A DNA stretch of 64,000 bases from Fulvia fulva. Lineage: Eukaryota; Ascomycota; Dothideomycetes; Mycosphaerellales; Mycosphaerellaceae. The number at the start of each line of letters is the position of its first letter. The first letter of the stretch is position 1. The stretch covers positions 9,610,001 through 9,674,000 of the forward strand of contig NC_063012.1 of assembly GCF_020509005.1 (NCBI RefSeq), written 5' to 3'. The notes under the pieces are model-generated. The model did not search any database. It saw only the letters and a list, made by a program, of their open reading frames with translations, and was not told where the DNA came from. Below, one piece after another: positions 46,039 to 57,300 of the stretch. Position numbers and translations under genes: made by a program.

Positions 46039-48145
46039 TATGGCTAGTATTAGTATTAGTATAGGTAGAGACTAGGTGTCCGGATGTTTACTAGCCTATA
46101 GGCTAGTAAACCCTAGTTACGTAATCTAGTTATATAATACACCTATACCTATATACTTGTCCTACGGCCTATATGTTCTTAACACTCCTACTTAGGCTAT
46201 CTAGTCTCCTATAATCCCTTTACGTAAGCTAGAGCTACCTTATAAAGTTTTAGAACTACTAGCTATTAAGGGGCTTTATTAACCTATTAGTAGCTATATC
46301 CTTTATATAGTAGTAGTCTACTACAATCTTCTTCTACTACTAGGGATGTCTAATATAGTTATATATAACATTAATGTTAAGATGTAGCATCTTAAAGGGA
46401 GTTAACAATTAGGAAGTAATCTAGTAGCCTAAGGCATCTACGATGACTCAGCTTATAGGGAGATACCTTCTCTCCCCTTTAGCTTAGATAGACATCCAAT
46501 ACAATCAATATATTAGCTCCTAATATATTGCTATATACTCGTGCTATTAGTCAATTAAAGATTGATCTCTTATTCTACTCCGCTACTATTTACCCGTACC
46601 TGTTTAACAATTAATATACTTTGACCTTTGATCTATATAGACATCTTTAATAAGTAGTAAAGCGGCTTAGTTGTTACCTATAAGCTTGACTAGCCTTAGC
46701 TCGTCAATAGTACCCTTGCCACCCTTATACTCGGCTAGAAAGAGCTCTTTCCTACTAGTTCTAGGCACTCCATTTCCCTAAGAATAGTAGCAAGACATTG
46801 TGACTACTTTACGGCTACGTTTATAGCTATAAACTTAGCTTCTATTATTAATGTTATAATAGACTTCTACTTCCTACTTATCTAGGACATAGGTGATCTA
46901 TAAAGGAACTATACGTATCCTAGAATTAAGACTCTATCCACTTTGTCTATAGCGTAGTCAGAGTCCGAGTATCCCTAGAGATTGCCCCCTCCCTTTCTAT
47001 ATATAAGACCTAGGTCTAGGTACGACCGTAGGTATCGGGAGAGCTTCTTCAAAGCCTTTATATACTACTACGAGGGATTAGTAACATATAAGCTAATTCT
47101 TCTAAGGGGGAATGCTAAGTCTAGCCTTATTATTGTTATTGGCTATATCTAGGTACTATTATAGCTCTAGTAATCCTATTTATTACACCTCTTATCTATA
47201 GGGGCCGTAGGCACTAAATGCTCGTAGCTCTCTATAGGTAAGTAGGTTAGCGTAGCCTTCTCTCTAGCTATGTTTATCTTGGCTAAGTTAGCGTAGACAT
47301 AGTGTCCTTAATCAAGCTTTAAAGTGCCTTAGGACCTGTCTCTTATAATCCTTATTCTAAGGATCTTTATAGGTTTACTAAGATCTTTAATCTTAAACAC
47401 TTTTCTAAGCTTAGCCTTAAACAACTAAACATCTAATAGTTTCGAAGCTATAATAGGTATGTTATCTATATAGGTAAGGACTATAAGGTCTCTATTCGTA
47501 TAGATAAGTAGGTATAGATGTACCTAGGACTAGGTAGATCTAATCTTCTCTAGCTTCGTAATACAGAGCTTGTTCCAGTCTCTAGCTACTTGCTTAAGCC
47601 TATAAAGGCTTCGTAGGACCTTGAACACTATGTTTAGAGGTGCTTCAACTCCTAGGGGTAGGGTTATATAGATGTCTTTAAGGAGGCTGCTTTAGGTAAA
47701 AGCATTATTTATATCTACTAGGTGCATCTCGAGATCTCTCTTACACACTACTACTATATCGGGATCCTAGAATAGCTATTGTTTTGTAGTGTTTTCTGAG
47801 TAGCCTATAAACACGGCTTCTTTTCCTCTGTTTATTAACTTGTCTCTCCTTAAGCCTTAAGGTTAGGCTCTTAGGTCTATATAGACTATAGCTTTATATC
47901 CCTAGACGCGGAAATAGTCGACTAACGGTACTTAGCTAGTAAAGGCTTCTTCTAGTAAAAGAGCAATACTATTAATAATCGGTCTATTAGGCAGTCTATT
48001 TCTGATTATAGTCTATACTTACAAAGCTTCTAGCTAGAACTTAACTAGTATACTAGAGTCTTTAAGTATAGCCCGGACTATATTCTTAGAGGCTTAAATT
48101 GACCTTTCTATAGGTCTATTTTAAAGAGAGTTGTAGGCATCGCTA
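46039..48145 (-). pseudogene. Copia-D left arm: LTR remainder, RNase H and RT
   Basis: LTR sequence continues to about 46180 (ending TTCTTAACA), then a polypurine-like CTCCTACTTAGG (+ strand) and RNase H / RT similar to Copia-B 7500-9000. RIPed. The LTR part holds a perfect 26-bp palindrome at 46086-46111. Confidence 0.7.
46375..46609. repeat. Solo LTR (235 bp), RIPed
   Basis: TGTTAAGATG..TGTTTAACA with perfect duplication ATTAA (46370-46374 and 46610-46614) interrupts Copia-D RNase H. The mirrored right arm lacks it, which confirms the insertion. A related copy is at about 53800-54034. Confidence 0.9.
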
Positions 48146-49732
48146 TAGATAGGCTTGTAGCGGGAATGTCCGTAATAATGTCTTCGAGGACCTAGTCAAC
48201 CTACTTTAATACTAGGTGTATTCTTATTAGCTTGAACTATATTTTGTAGTTCTCTCTTATTAGAATAGGTGCTACTCTCTTTCTTATAAACCAAGTCTCG
48301 TTCTCTATTTTTTATAAGTTAAGGGACAGGTTAGCTACCCTTAGTTAAAAGGATATATTCGGTTATACGCGATCCGATCGAAATGGGATAAACCAAACGC
48401 GAGGTTAATAGCGGAGAGGATAGCTATCTGCTAGGAAGAGGAGGAAAGTCGGTCGGTAAGGATCGTATTAGTACTAAGACACTGTAGCGTAACTCTCTTA
48501 GTAGAGGGGGTTTCTAAGACACTACGGCTCTCTTAGAATAAACAGTTAGTCGATACGAACGCGATGTCCGGAGAGCGAGTCTGCTTAGTAAGCTCGCCTA
48601 CTTGTCTAAGGTATTAGTATAGGCTCCCTGACTCGGAGTTTAATAGTGCCTTACTAGGCTCTTTAACGTCTTATATACACCTATAGTACGGCTATAGCTT
48701 TCTATATAAGGCGGGTGCGGCCTATAAGGGCCTATACGACCTAGGAAGACGTATTAGACTCTAAGATACTATTAGAAGATAATGATGTTAATAAGGTTGC
48801 CTATTCTACTATAGAAGCTAAGGGTAAGTACCCCTTGTCTAAGCAGTTACTTAACTCTTATGCTTCATTATATATAACTGACCAAGATTCACTATTTAGG
48901 ACACTAAAGTATCTTTAAAAGAGGAAGTAGATCAAGGTTAGGGGTGGCTATCTATAAGCTATATATATAGGAAGTGTAGTAATAGGTAGTCCTTCTAGAA
49001 AGTAAATTATCTTAGAAAATGTCCTGTTTGTTCCTAGCCTTAGAGTTAGTCTTGTTTCGTAGAATTAGTTTAGCTAACAGTTTGCTATCTAACTACCTAG
49101 TTTTACCCTAAAATCCTTGTCTAGTAAACCCGTTGTCTAGACTAAACTTCGAGGAGGAGTACCGTTTATCTACTCAATCTCGGAAATTCTTAAGCTATAG
49201 TATACTAGTATACTCTCTTAAGAACGTGACGGTACCGCTATAGCTAATACTAAGTCCGAAGATCAGTAGGAGCTATAGTATAGAAGATGTGCACACCTTA
49301 GTAAGGGACTGCTAAGAAACCTATATAGAGTCACTAATAAGAAAGATCCTATTCCTATTCCTTCTAAACACTAGAATTGCAAGGTCTGCTCCCTTATAAA
49401 TATAAGGAAGTTTAAAGGACCTGCTATAGAGAGGAAAGGGGAGAGGCTGGCCCTTATCTCTATTGATATCTATAGGCCTTTTCAGGGCGTAGTCTCTAGG
49501 CTAGGATACAAACATTAGCTTAAGATTATAGACAACTTCTCTAGGAAGAAGTGGGTAATCCCTTTGAAGGCTAGGAGCGACGCTCCTACAGCCCTACGGG
49601 ATTAGAAGGTCTAGGTAGAACGGTAGTCAAGGTGCTTTCTGTCTACGATCCGTAGTGATAGTACAAAGGAAATTCTCGCCTTACTAAAAGAGTAGGAGAA
49701 GGAGTTTAGCACTTAGATAGACACAACTGATG
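48146..49732. pseudogene. Copia-D centre: leader, then plus-strand protease and integrase
   Basis: 48300-48725 matches the Copia-B leader (11290-11700) and is minus-oriented. From 48727 the plus strand reads protease (SYASLYITDQDSLFR, near 48850-48900). Integrase follows to about 49700 and contains an insert-free region missing from Copia-B. The orientation flips at about 48726. Confidence 0.7.
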
Positions 49733-51680
49733 CCTACAACTCTCTTTAAAATAGACCTATAGAAAGGTCAATTTAAGCCTCTAAGAATATAGTCCGGGCT
49801 ATACTTAAAGACTCTAGTATACTAGTTAAGTTCTAGCTAGAAGCTTTGTAAGCATAGACTATAATCAGAAATAGACTGCCTAATAGACCGATTATTAATA
49901 GTATTGCTCTTTTACTAGAAGAAGCCTTTACTAGCTAAGTACCGTTAGTCGACCATTTCCGCGTCTAGGGATATAAAGCTATAGTCTATATAGACCTAAG
50001 AGCCTAACCTTAAGGCTTAAGGAGAGACAAGTTAATAAACAGAGGAAAAGAAGCCGTGTTTATAGGCTACTCAGAAAACACTACAAAACAATAGCTATTC
50101 TAGGATCCCGATATAGTAGTAGTGTGTAAGAGAGATCTCGAGATGCACCTAGTAGATATAAATAATGCTTTTACCTAAAGTAGCCTCCTTAAAGACATCT
50201 ATAGAATCCTACCCCTAGGAGTTAAAGCACCTCTAAACATAGTGTTCAAGGTCCTACGAAGCCTTTATAGGCTTAAGCAAGTAGCTAGAGACTAGAACAA
50301 GCTCTATGTTATAAAGCTAGAGAAGATTAGATTTACCTAGTCCTAGGTAGATCTATACCTACTTATCTATACGGATAGAGACCTTAAAGTCCTTACCTAT
50401 ATAGATAACATACCTATTATAGCTTCCAAACTATTAGATGTTTAGTTGTTTAAGGCTAAGCTTAGAAAAGTGTTTAAGATTAAAGATCTTAGTAAACCTA
50501 TAAAGATCCTTAGAATAAGGATTATAAGAGATAGGTCCTAAGGCACTTTAAAGCTTGATTAAGGACACTATGTCTACGCTAACTTAGCCAAGATAAACAT
50601 AGCTAGAGAGAAGGCTACGCTAACCTACTTACCTATAGAGAGCTACGAGTATTTAGTGCCTACGGCCCCTATAGATAAGAGGTGTAACAAATAGGATTAC
50701 TAGAGCTATAATAGTACCTAGACATAGCTAATAACATTAATAAGGCTAGACTTAGCATTCCCCCTTAGAAGAATTAGCTTATATGTTACTGATCCCTCGT
50801 AGTAGTATATAAAGGCTTTGAAGAAGCTCTCCCGATACCTACGGTCGTACCTAGACCTAGGTCTTATATATAGAAAGGGAGGGGGCAATCTCTAGGGATA
50901 CTCGGACTCTGACTACGCTATAGACAAAGTGGATAGAGTCTTAATTCTAGGATACGTATAGTTCCTTTATAGATCACCTATGTCCTAGATAAGTAGGAAG
51001 TAGAAGTCTATTATAACATTAATAATAGAAGCTAAGTTTATAGCTATAAACGTAGCCGTAAAGTAGTCACAATGTCTTGCTACTATTCTTAGGGAAATGG
51101 AGTGCCTAGAACTAGAGGGAAAGAGCTCCTTCTAGCCGAGTATAAGGGCAAGTAAGGGCACTGTTAACGAGCTAAGGCTAGTCAAGCTTATAGGTAATAA
51201 CTAAGCCGCTTTCACACTTGTTATAGATACCTATATATATAAAAGGTCAAAGCATATTAATGTTATATATAACTATATTAGACATCTCTAGTAGTAGAAG
51301 AAGATTATAGTAGACTACTACTATATAAAGGACATAGCTACTAATAGGTTAATAAAGCCCCTTAATAGCTAGTAGTTCCAAAACTTTATAAGGTAGCTCT
51401 AGCTTACGTAAAGGGATTGTAGGAGACTATATAGCCTAAGTAGGAGTGTTAAGAACATATAGGCCGTAGGACAAGTATATAGGTGTAGGTATGTTATATA
51501 ACTAGATCACGTGACTAGGGTTTGCTAGCCTATAGGCTAGTAAACATCCGGACACCTAGTATCTACCTATACTAATACTAGCGATACTATATATAGATAT
51601 ACGCTATCCTATTAGGTCCTTCTTCGTCTTTTATATAATCCGCCGTGTTCTACTACTACGTAACTCGTACCTATTTAATA
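49733..51680 (+). pseudogene. Copia-D right arm: integrase end, RT, RNase H and LTR
   Basis: This mirrors the left arm and ends with the LTR in opposite orientation (about 51450-51680). RT and RNase H are recognised by similarity to Copia-B, all with RIP stops. Confidence 0.7.
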
Positions 51681-52372
51681 TAGTCTATAAAACTGACTAG
51701 TCTAAGTACTAGTTATCGATTCTACGTACGCTAGCCTTCTAAAGCCTAGATAGCTTAAGTATAAGCTACCGCTTACGTAGTATATCGTCTAGACTATACT
51801 GATCCTTAAGAGCCTAGTATTTCGCTCTAAGGGTATTCTAGCCGTATATTAGCTCTTACCCTAGCTCTGTCGTTGTACGGATAAGGTAGGTAATAAGCTT
51901 TAATCGCGTAGTAGTAAAGATGTCGTATATCCGTTGCCTTCGGTCTACGTCTGTTTGTCGTAGCTTAATAAGGTCTCTTAATATAGCGTCTCCTACCGTG
52001 TACGCTTATTAGATTTCCTTAAACGTTAAGTAAGTAGGCTCTATTAGCTCGTTACTTAGTTAGTAAGGATCTATATACTTCTAGACATTTAAAGACTCTA
52101 CGTAGAGCTCTAGCTAATAGTTAAACTTGTCCTATTAGTTATAGCTCTTTAGTACTACGGTACTCTAAGGTAGAGTACCGGTAGTTACCGGGGTCTCGGT
52201 AGTAGCTATAACTATAAAATAGGTTATAGGCTAGTAAAATTTCTATACGGGTTTGCTAGGCGTAGGGGGTACTACTATACTAGTTATAGTAGTAGTACTA
52301 TAACGATATAAACTCTACTTTAAGACTTCCTTATCGTAGCGAATATTAGTAAGCGCTAACCGGGCTTATAAC
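51681..52372 (-). pseudogene. Copia-A2 gag start and leader
   Basis: Aligns with Copia-A 19846-20536. It is RIPed non-functional gag with the half-tRNA primer-binding remnant (GTTATAAGCCCGG, minus strand) beside the LTR. Confidence 0.75.
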
Positions 52373-52579
52373 TATTACGTTAGAAGTGTAGGAAGTTATT
52401 GTACGGGCTTATATAGGGTGTTTTAAAAGCAGGTTATGTATTATATGTGTCTATCTAGAATAGACAAGTGTTGCTCTTAAAGAGGCTATAGGTGACTAAT
52501 TAGTCACCTAATTCTTAGCGTACGTAGCCTCAAGTTTCGATAATGGGATGTTGCCCATGTGCACGCTCGGATCGCGACA
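52373..52579 (-). repeat. Copia-A2 5' LTR with an un-RIPed outer end
   Basis: 207 bp. The outermost 50 bases or so (about 52530-52579) keep TG and CA (GTTGCCCATGTGCACGCTCG), while the equivalent bases in the other copies read GTTACCTATATATACGCTCG. This is a direct before/after view of RIP and marks the edge of the RIPed block beside unique DNA. Confidence 0.9.
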
Positions 52580-52734
52580 CTATGCACTCTATGCTAGGCT
52601 ATATCGATGCTTTATCCTTACATCTATATATACATCTAGGTTGCAACTTTTCGTTCCGCTTTCTCTAAAACCCTCGTATACGATAACGGCAAATGCTACA
52701 ACATGTGCCGAAGCGATCTGCTTGTAAAAGTGCA

Positions 52735-52742
52735 TATAAAAG
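52735..52742 (+). promoter_or_regulatory. TATA box of the secreted-protein gene
   Basis: TATAAAAG lies about 92 bp upstream of the chosen ATG. It is followed by a pyrimidine-rich stretch (about 52755-52790) typical of fungal transcription starts. It falls downstream of an earlier in-frame ATG at 52693, arguing against that start. Confidence 0.6.
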
Positions 52743-52833
52743 TCATCAGTCTCGTTACTCCTCCTTCGTCCTTACTTCTTGTTCGCTATCTGAATTTAAG
52801 AAGACCACAAACTTGAAAATCTTCATTTCCAAG

Positions 52834-53094
52834 ATGAGATTGTCCTTTGCGACCTTGTGCGCCGTCACCTTTGCAACCTTGTGCGCCGCCTTTCCGAGTC
52901 AACTTTGGCCACGCATGGCTTTGGACTTCGACCCAAAAGAAAGTCAACACAATTGCATGTACTGCTGGTTTAACGAATCCTGCGATCAGACTTCAAAGGG
53001 CTGTGTAAGTACGGGAAAGCGCTGTCTTCGGAAGAAAGCCTAATTGAAAAATGTGTAGTGTCACTGTTGCTACCCATTCAAGCAAGATTGCTAA
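52834..53094 (+). CDS. Small secreted cysteine-rich protein, candidate effector (one intron)
   Basis: Proposed exons are 52834-53004 and 53059-53094, giving 68 residues. The start has A at -3 and opens a hydrophobic signal peptide (about residues 1-19, ending near CAAFPS). The 54-bp intron has GTAAGT, a CTAAT branch site and TAG, all fungal consensus, in phase 0. Unspliced, the frame ends at 53043 with 69 residues and five mature Cys. Spliced, it ends in Cys and has eight (41, 44, 50, 57, 58, 60, 61, 68), an even number suited to disulfides. No family was recognised. Secretion is inferred; an effector role rests only on size, Cys content and its place in a repeat-rich region. Base composition is ordinary, without RIP. 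Confidence 0.65.
53005..53058 (+). other. Predicted intron of the secreted-protein gene
   Basis: 54 nt, GTAAGT..CTAAT..TAG, with the branch A about 15 nt from the acceptor. It contains the in-frame TAA that would otherwise end the protein. Confidence 0.6.
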
Positions 53095-53540
53095 ACCCCG
53101 CCTAGTGGGTTAGACTACTGTAGAAATTGGACAATCCCTGAAAGTCGGAGTGTAGTAGAATCATCGCACTCGAATGCTTGAATAGAATCGGGAGGCGATC
53201 TAAGAGCTTATTCTACGATCATGTAAGGACACTGTTAGGGATGAAGAGGTTGTGGTGCGATGCTTTGTTGCGTTGCCATCGTCGCGCCTTCTGCAAAGCC
53301 CTTGCTGAAAACTTTGCCCCAAGCCAGGCTTTCACTCCGCAGAAGCTCACGTGCCTTGGTCTACGGGTGACCCTGACGCAAGCTTGGCGGAGCGGGTGGT
53401 GGCTGAATTTCAACACTACGCACAACAACGAGCGATAGCAGCGGTCTGATCTAGGAGATAGGCCTATGATGTGCTGTTGCTATAAGTACGACTAAGCCAC
53501 ACCTGTTTCCCCTAAACTTCTCGGTTTCCTCGTAACTTAG
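53095..53540. other. Unique un-RIPed DNA downstream of the secreted-protein gene
   Basis: No repeat and no RIP signature. The only long frame (53178-53438) lacks an ATG and protein features. It likely holds the 3' UTR and intergenic sequence. Ordinary dinucleotide use ends near 53540. Confidence 0.6.
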
Positions 53541-54089
53541 AATGTGATATATAGGCCTAAAATAGGCTATTAGCGGTTAAAATATACTATTAGCGGTTAT
53601 AAACCTCTAAAGGTAAGCGTAGCGGAGTAGAGCTCTCTACTAACCCTTCTAGACTATAAAGTAGCGTATAATCTACGCTACCGCTACCCGACGTATAGTA
53701 CTTATAATACGATAATATAGACATTAGTAACGAGTATATATTTACGAGTTCGCTAATAGGTTTAGTATAGTAGGTTACGTAACTATAAAACTTAAAAGTT
53801 ATTCAGATATAGCATCTTGAAGAGAGTTAACAATAAGGAAGTGATCTAGTAGCCTAAGGTATTTACAATAACTTAGCTTATAGGAAGATACCTACTCTCC
53901 CCTTTAGCTTAGATAGATATCTAATATAATCAATATATTAGTTCCTAATATATTACTATATACTCGTACTATTAGTTAGTGAAAGATTGATCTCTTACTC
54001 TTCTCTACTACTATTAATACGTACCTATTTAATAAAACTTAATTTTAACTAATAAGAGCCCGGCTTAGCGCTCGTCTAGGGCTAGTAAT
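53541..54089. repeat. RIPed stretch with a solo-LTR-like repeat at about 53800-54034
   Basis: 53800-54034 matches the solo LTR at 46375-46609 in length and sequence. Its flanking five bases (AAAGT and AAACT) differ by G/C, so the duplication is not proven. 53541-53799 holds two direct copies of CTATTAGCGGTTA (53567 and 53587) and otherwise nothing recognisable. Confidence 0.65.
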
Positions 54090-54271
54090 TGTCGCGATCC
54101 GAGCGTATATATAGGTAACATCCTATAATCAAAACTTGAGGCTACGTACGCTAAGAATTAGGTGACTAATTAGTTACCTATATCGCGATTTGAGCGTATA
54201 TATAGGCAACATCCTATTATTAAAACTTAAGTCTACGTACGCTAAGAATTAGGTGACTAATTAGTCACCTA
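54090..54271 (+). repeat. 91-bp tandem duplication at the LTR tip
   Basis: Both units begin at the LTR start (TGTCGCGATCC and TATCGCGATTT) and end at the end of the 22-bp palindrome (ATTAGTYACCTA). RIP differs between units, so the duplication predates at least part of the mutation. Confidence 0.85.
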
Positions 54272-54363
54272 TAGCCTCTTTAAGAGCAATACTTGTCCAT
54301 TCTAGATAGACATATATAATATATAACCTGCTTTTCAAACACCCTATATAAGCCCGTATAATA

Positions 54364-57300
54364 GATAGATAGATTTGTCATTCCCCTGTTCTAGGACCCT
54401 ATCCGGCCTATATAGGTATATATCTATTGTTATGTACAAAGGGAAACCCGAATAGGTGAAAACCCTTCCCGCCCCTAACTACTCCTTATCTAGTTTAGCT
54501 TTCCCTCTAAACGTACGTAGTCTATGTCACTACCCCGTTAGCCCCCGCTCCTAGCCGGTCTCGTCGCGCTACGTCGTGTCCTCTCTTCCTACACTGCTCC
54601 TACTAGGCGGTACTGTTCTAGCTAGCCCTTCTCTAGTATCTAGTTCGTAATACGCCGTAGGTCCTTAGCGTTGTTAAGAAGTGCCCTAATCGTCCGGTTC
54701 CTCGCCTTTGCTATCTACTCCCCCCTTCCTAGCGACCACCTCGGATAGACGAGGAGTGCGTACCGTACGTTCTAGGAGCGATAGCCGTAGCGGCAGCTAG
54801 TATTCGTATATCCTAGAACCTTCCTCTATAATAGGTACCCCTAGAGGCCGATGTGTTCGCTTCGTAGTTAGGTTGCTATACTACTCTATACCCTCGTAAG
54901 GCGGTAGTAGATAAGCTTCGGGGGGTACTTAACCGCGGATTTTGTAGCTAACTATTCCTTAGGTTGTCCCGCTAGCTAAGGGCGTCTACTATGCCCTATA
55001 ACCTAGTTGTTCCACCTCTCTTTCTATAGTTGCTCTATAAACGATTTCTTACCTTCCTATTATATTACTAGCTATTCGTCCCTTACCCGGTAGTTCGGCT
55101 TGTTTCCGGGTCGAATGCCCCTATACGCTAGTACTAATTCGCGGGCCCTTACGACTACACTAGCGATGACCTTCTATACTAGGTACTATGCCGACTTGCC
55201 TAAGTAGGAGGTCCGTAGTCCCTAGATATATAGGTCGATCGGCGGTATAGCGGTCTCGTGCTTAAGCATCCTCGTTAGTGTCGACTTATATACCCCGGTG
55301 ACCTTCCTTAGGCATTAGTTTTGGATCTTCGCTAGCGGCGCGACGAGTCCCTTCGATAGGTAGGCCCTCTCGCCTAAGGACTACACTTGGCTACTATAGG
55401 TAAGGACTGGCCGTATAATAGCCGTATATAGAAGTCGTGACTACCGGAAGTCCGCCCCCTATATAGACGTAGTGAGCCTCTAGTATAATGCTATATTCTG
55501 TTTAGCTTTCCGTAATATTACCTATACGTACTTCCTCTACTATAGCGCCGGGTCCACCTATAGTTCGAGGATCCTAAGCTAATTTGCCGGGTTAGTCGTG
55601 TGCCCCTATATCTAGATAGAAGCTTGCATATTATAGAACCGTAGCCGGCGCGTAAAGTGTATTAGATTGTACTTTTCTAGGGCAAACCGAGCCCCGTACC
55701 TCCTAGCCTAGTCCTCGTAGATCTTATGCTTCTCTTCTAGTAGCCTATAGTTCTCCTTAGTCGAGGAAGACTACGCTAGGATGTTTATGTCGTCTACGAA
55801 GCCGCTTATAGCGGTGTTCTAGGATTCTAGGGCTAGGAGCAGCGTCGCTATAAAGAAGAGGAATAGAATAGGTACTAGCGTTAAGCCTTACGGGATTCTA
55901 GTATAGACTACTTAAAATAGGCTTCTATACTAGCCGACTAGGATCGACGTACTACGGTTTTGGAGGTAGGACCGTACGAAGTTCATAGGCTACTTAGGGA
56001 GTCCCTTCGACCTTAGGATATAGAGTAGCCGCGGGTATAACACGTAGTCGAAGGCTCCCGATATGTCTAGGCTAAGTAAGGAAGCCACCTTGTCCCTATT
56101 CTTATACTAGATAGCCTTTACCTAAGAGGTGATAAGTTCTATCGCGGATAGCGTCGATCGCTATAGGCGCGTACCTATCTAGGTGTCCGGGAGTAGGGAG
56201 TGTTCCTCTACCGCCTCGGAGAGTCTCGTTATAACTAGCTTCTTAAGCGCCTTCCTAAGAGTGTTAAGGAGCGCGATTAGGCGGTACGACTTCACCTACG
56301 TATAGTCTTCCTTCTACGGCTTACGTAGGACCACTATCGTCGATTGTTTAAAAGCTATCGGGTAGTACCCGGTCTATAGGCAGGCGTTAAAGATCGCTAT
56401 AACTACTAGGGCTAGTTGATCTCTACACTTCTTTAGTAGCTCATTTGGGATCCTATCCGGCCCCGGGGCTTTCTTCGTCGGCAACTTCCTTAGTATAGCG
56501 GCAACTTCTCCCTCGGACACCTCCTATTAGACCGCGATGCTAGGGGCTAGGGGAGTAGAGCTGTTTATGTCGCTTAGATTAGCCTCGACTAGGGGCGGGA
56601 AGAACTTGCTAGCTAGTAGACGCGCCTTAGCCTCGGGGTCGCTAACCGGGCTACTAGGCGATTGTAGCGCTAGGATAGAGAAGGAGGGGCCCTATATAGG
56701 GTCCTATCGGGCCCATTTCGCTAGCTTCTACATCTTCTCTAGCTTGCCGGCGATTTCTTCTACTATAGCCCTCTAGCCGACTACTTTCTCCCTTCGTATT
56801 ATAGCTTTCTTCTGTTAGTATGCCTCCCTATATACGTTCTAGGCCTCCTCGCTATAGCTACTCGTCTATACCCGGCGGGCTCTCCTTGCTTCTCTTACTA
56901 CCGCAGTGCACTCCGGCGTCTAGTATAGTTTAGACTATGTCGTTAGTTAGGCAAGCGGAACGTGAAGTAAGGTCGCTTTTCTTATTTCGTCTATCAACCC
57001 CTAGACTGCTTTGTCTATCTCGTCTTTACTATTATATTACTACTACGCGATCTAGACTAGCCTCTTAGAGTTATCGAGGTACGCCTAGATGTTGGCCTAG
57101 TAGGCCTTTCCCTAGTTTAGCTTAGGGGTTCTTGCTAGTGTGCGTTATATCTATATCGTAATAGAGGTCCTGACTAGTATATAGTCTAACGACGCCTCGA
57201 GTTTATATCCAATCCTATAGTAGGTTATTATATAGTAGTAGCTATCTAAGATCTAGGAGAGGTCGATTGTGCCTTAGAGTCCCCCTCTCTTCTAGGTACC

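Larger units (their letters stand above)
41456..51680. mobile_element. Copia-D: rearranged Copia-B relative forming a large inverted repeat
   Basis: Both ends are the same LTR in opposite orientation: TATTAAATAGGTACG at 41456 and its complement ending at 51680. After removing the LINE (41550-46023) and a solo LTR, about 1.86 kb of RNase H and RT sequence on the left (46039-48145, minus strand) is mirrored on the right (49733-51590, plus strand). The middle has a leader (48300-48725) followed by plus-strand protease and integrase from 48727. No target duplication flanks the structure. It is probably the product of recombination between two opposed copies. RIPed throughout. Confidence 0.8.
30118..52579 (-). 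mobile_element. Copia-A2: second Copia-A family copy, in three pieces
   Basis: Pieces: 30118-30981 (protease/gag, aligning with 18760-19610 of Copia-A), 41403-41455, and 51681-52579 (gag, leader and 5' LTR). Copia-C separates the first two and Copia-D the last two. About 185 bp of gag present in Copia-A (19661-19845) is missing at the Copia-D site. Everything left of the protease region is absent. The piece nearest the unique island is less RIPed at its outer edge. Confidence 0.8.

Noticed and set aside
52693..52833. Upstream in-frame ATG extending the secreted protein to 116 residues
   Set aside because: It precedes the TATA box at 52735 and would bury the signal peptide internally.
53178..53438. 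86-codon open frame downstream of the secreted-protein gene
   Set aside because: No ATG start, no domain, no signal peptide and no splice-supported extension; likely chance frame in unique DNA.
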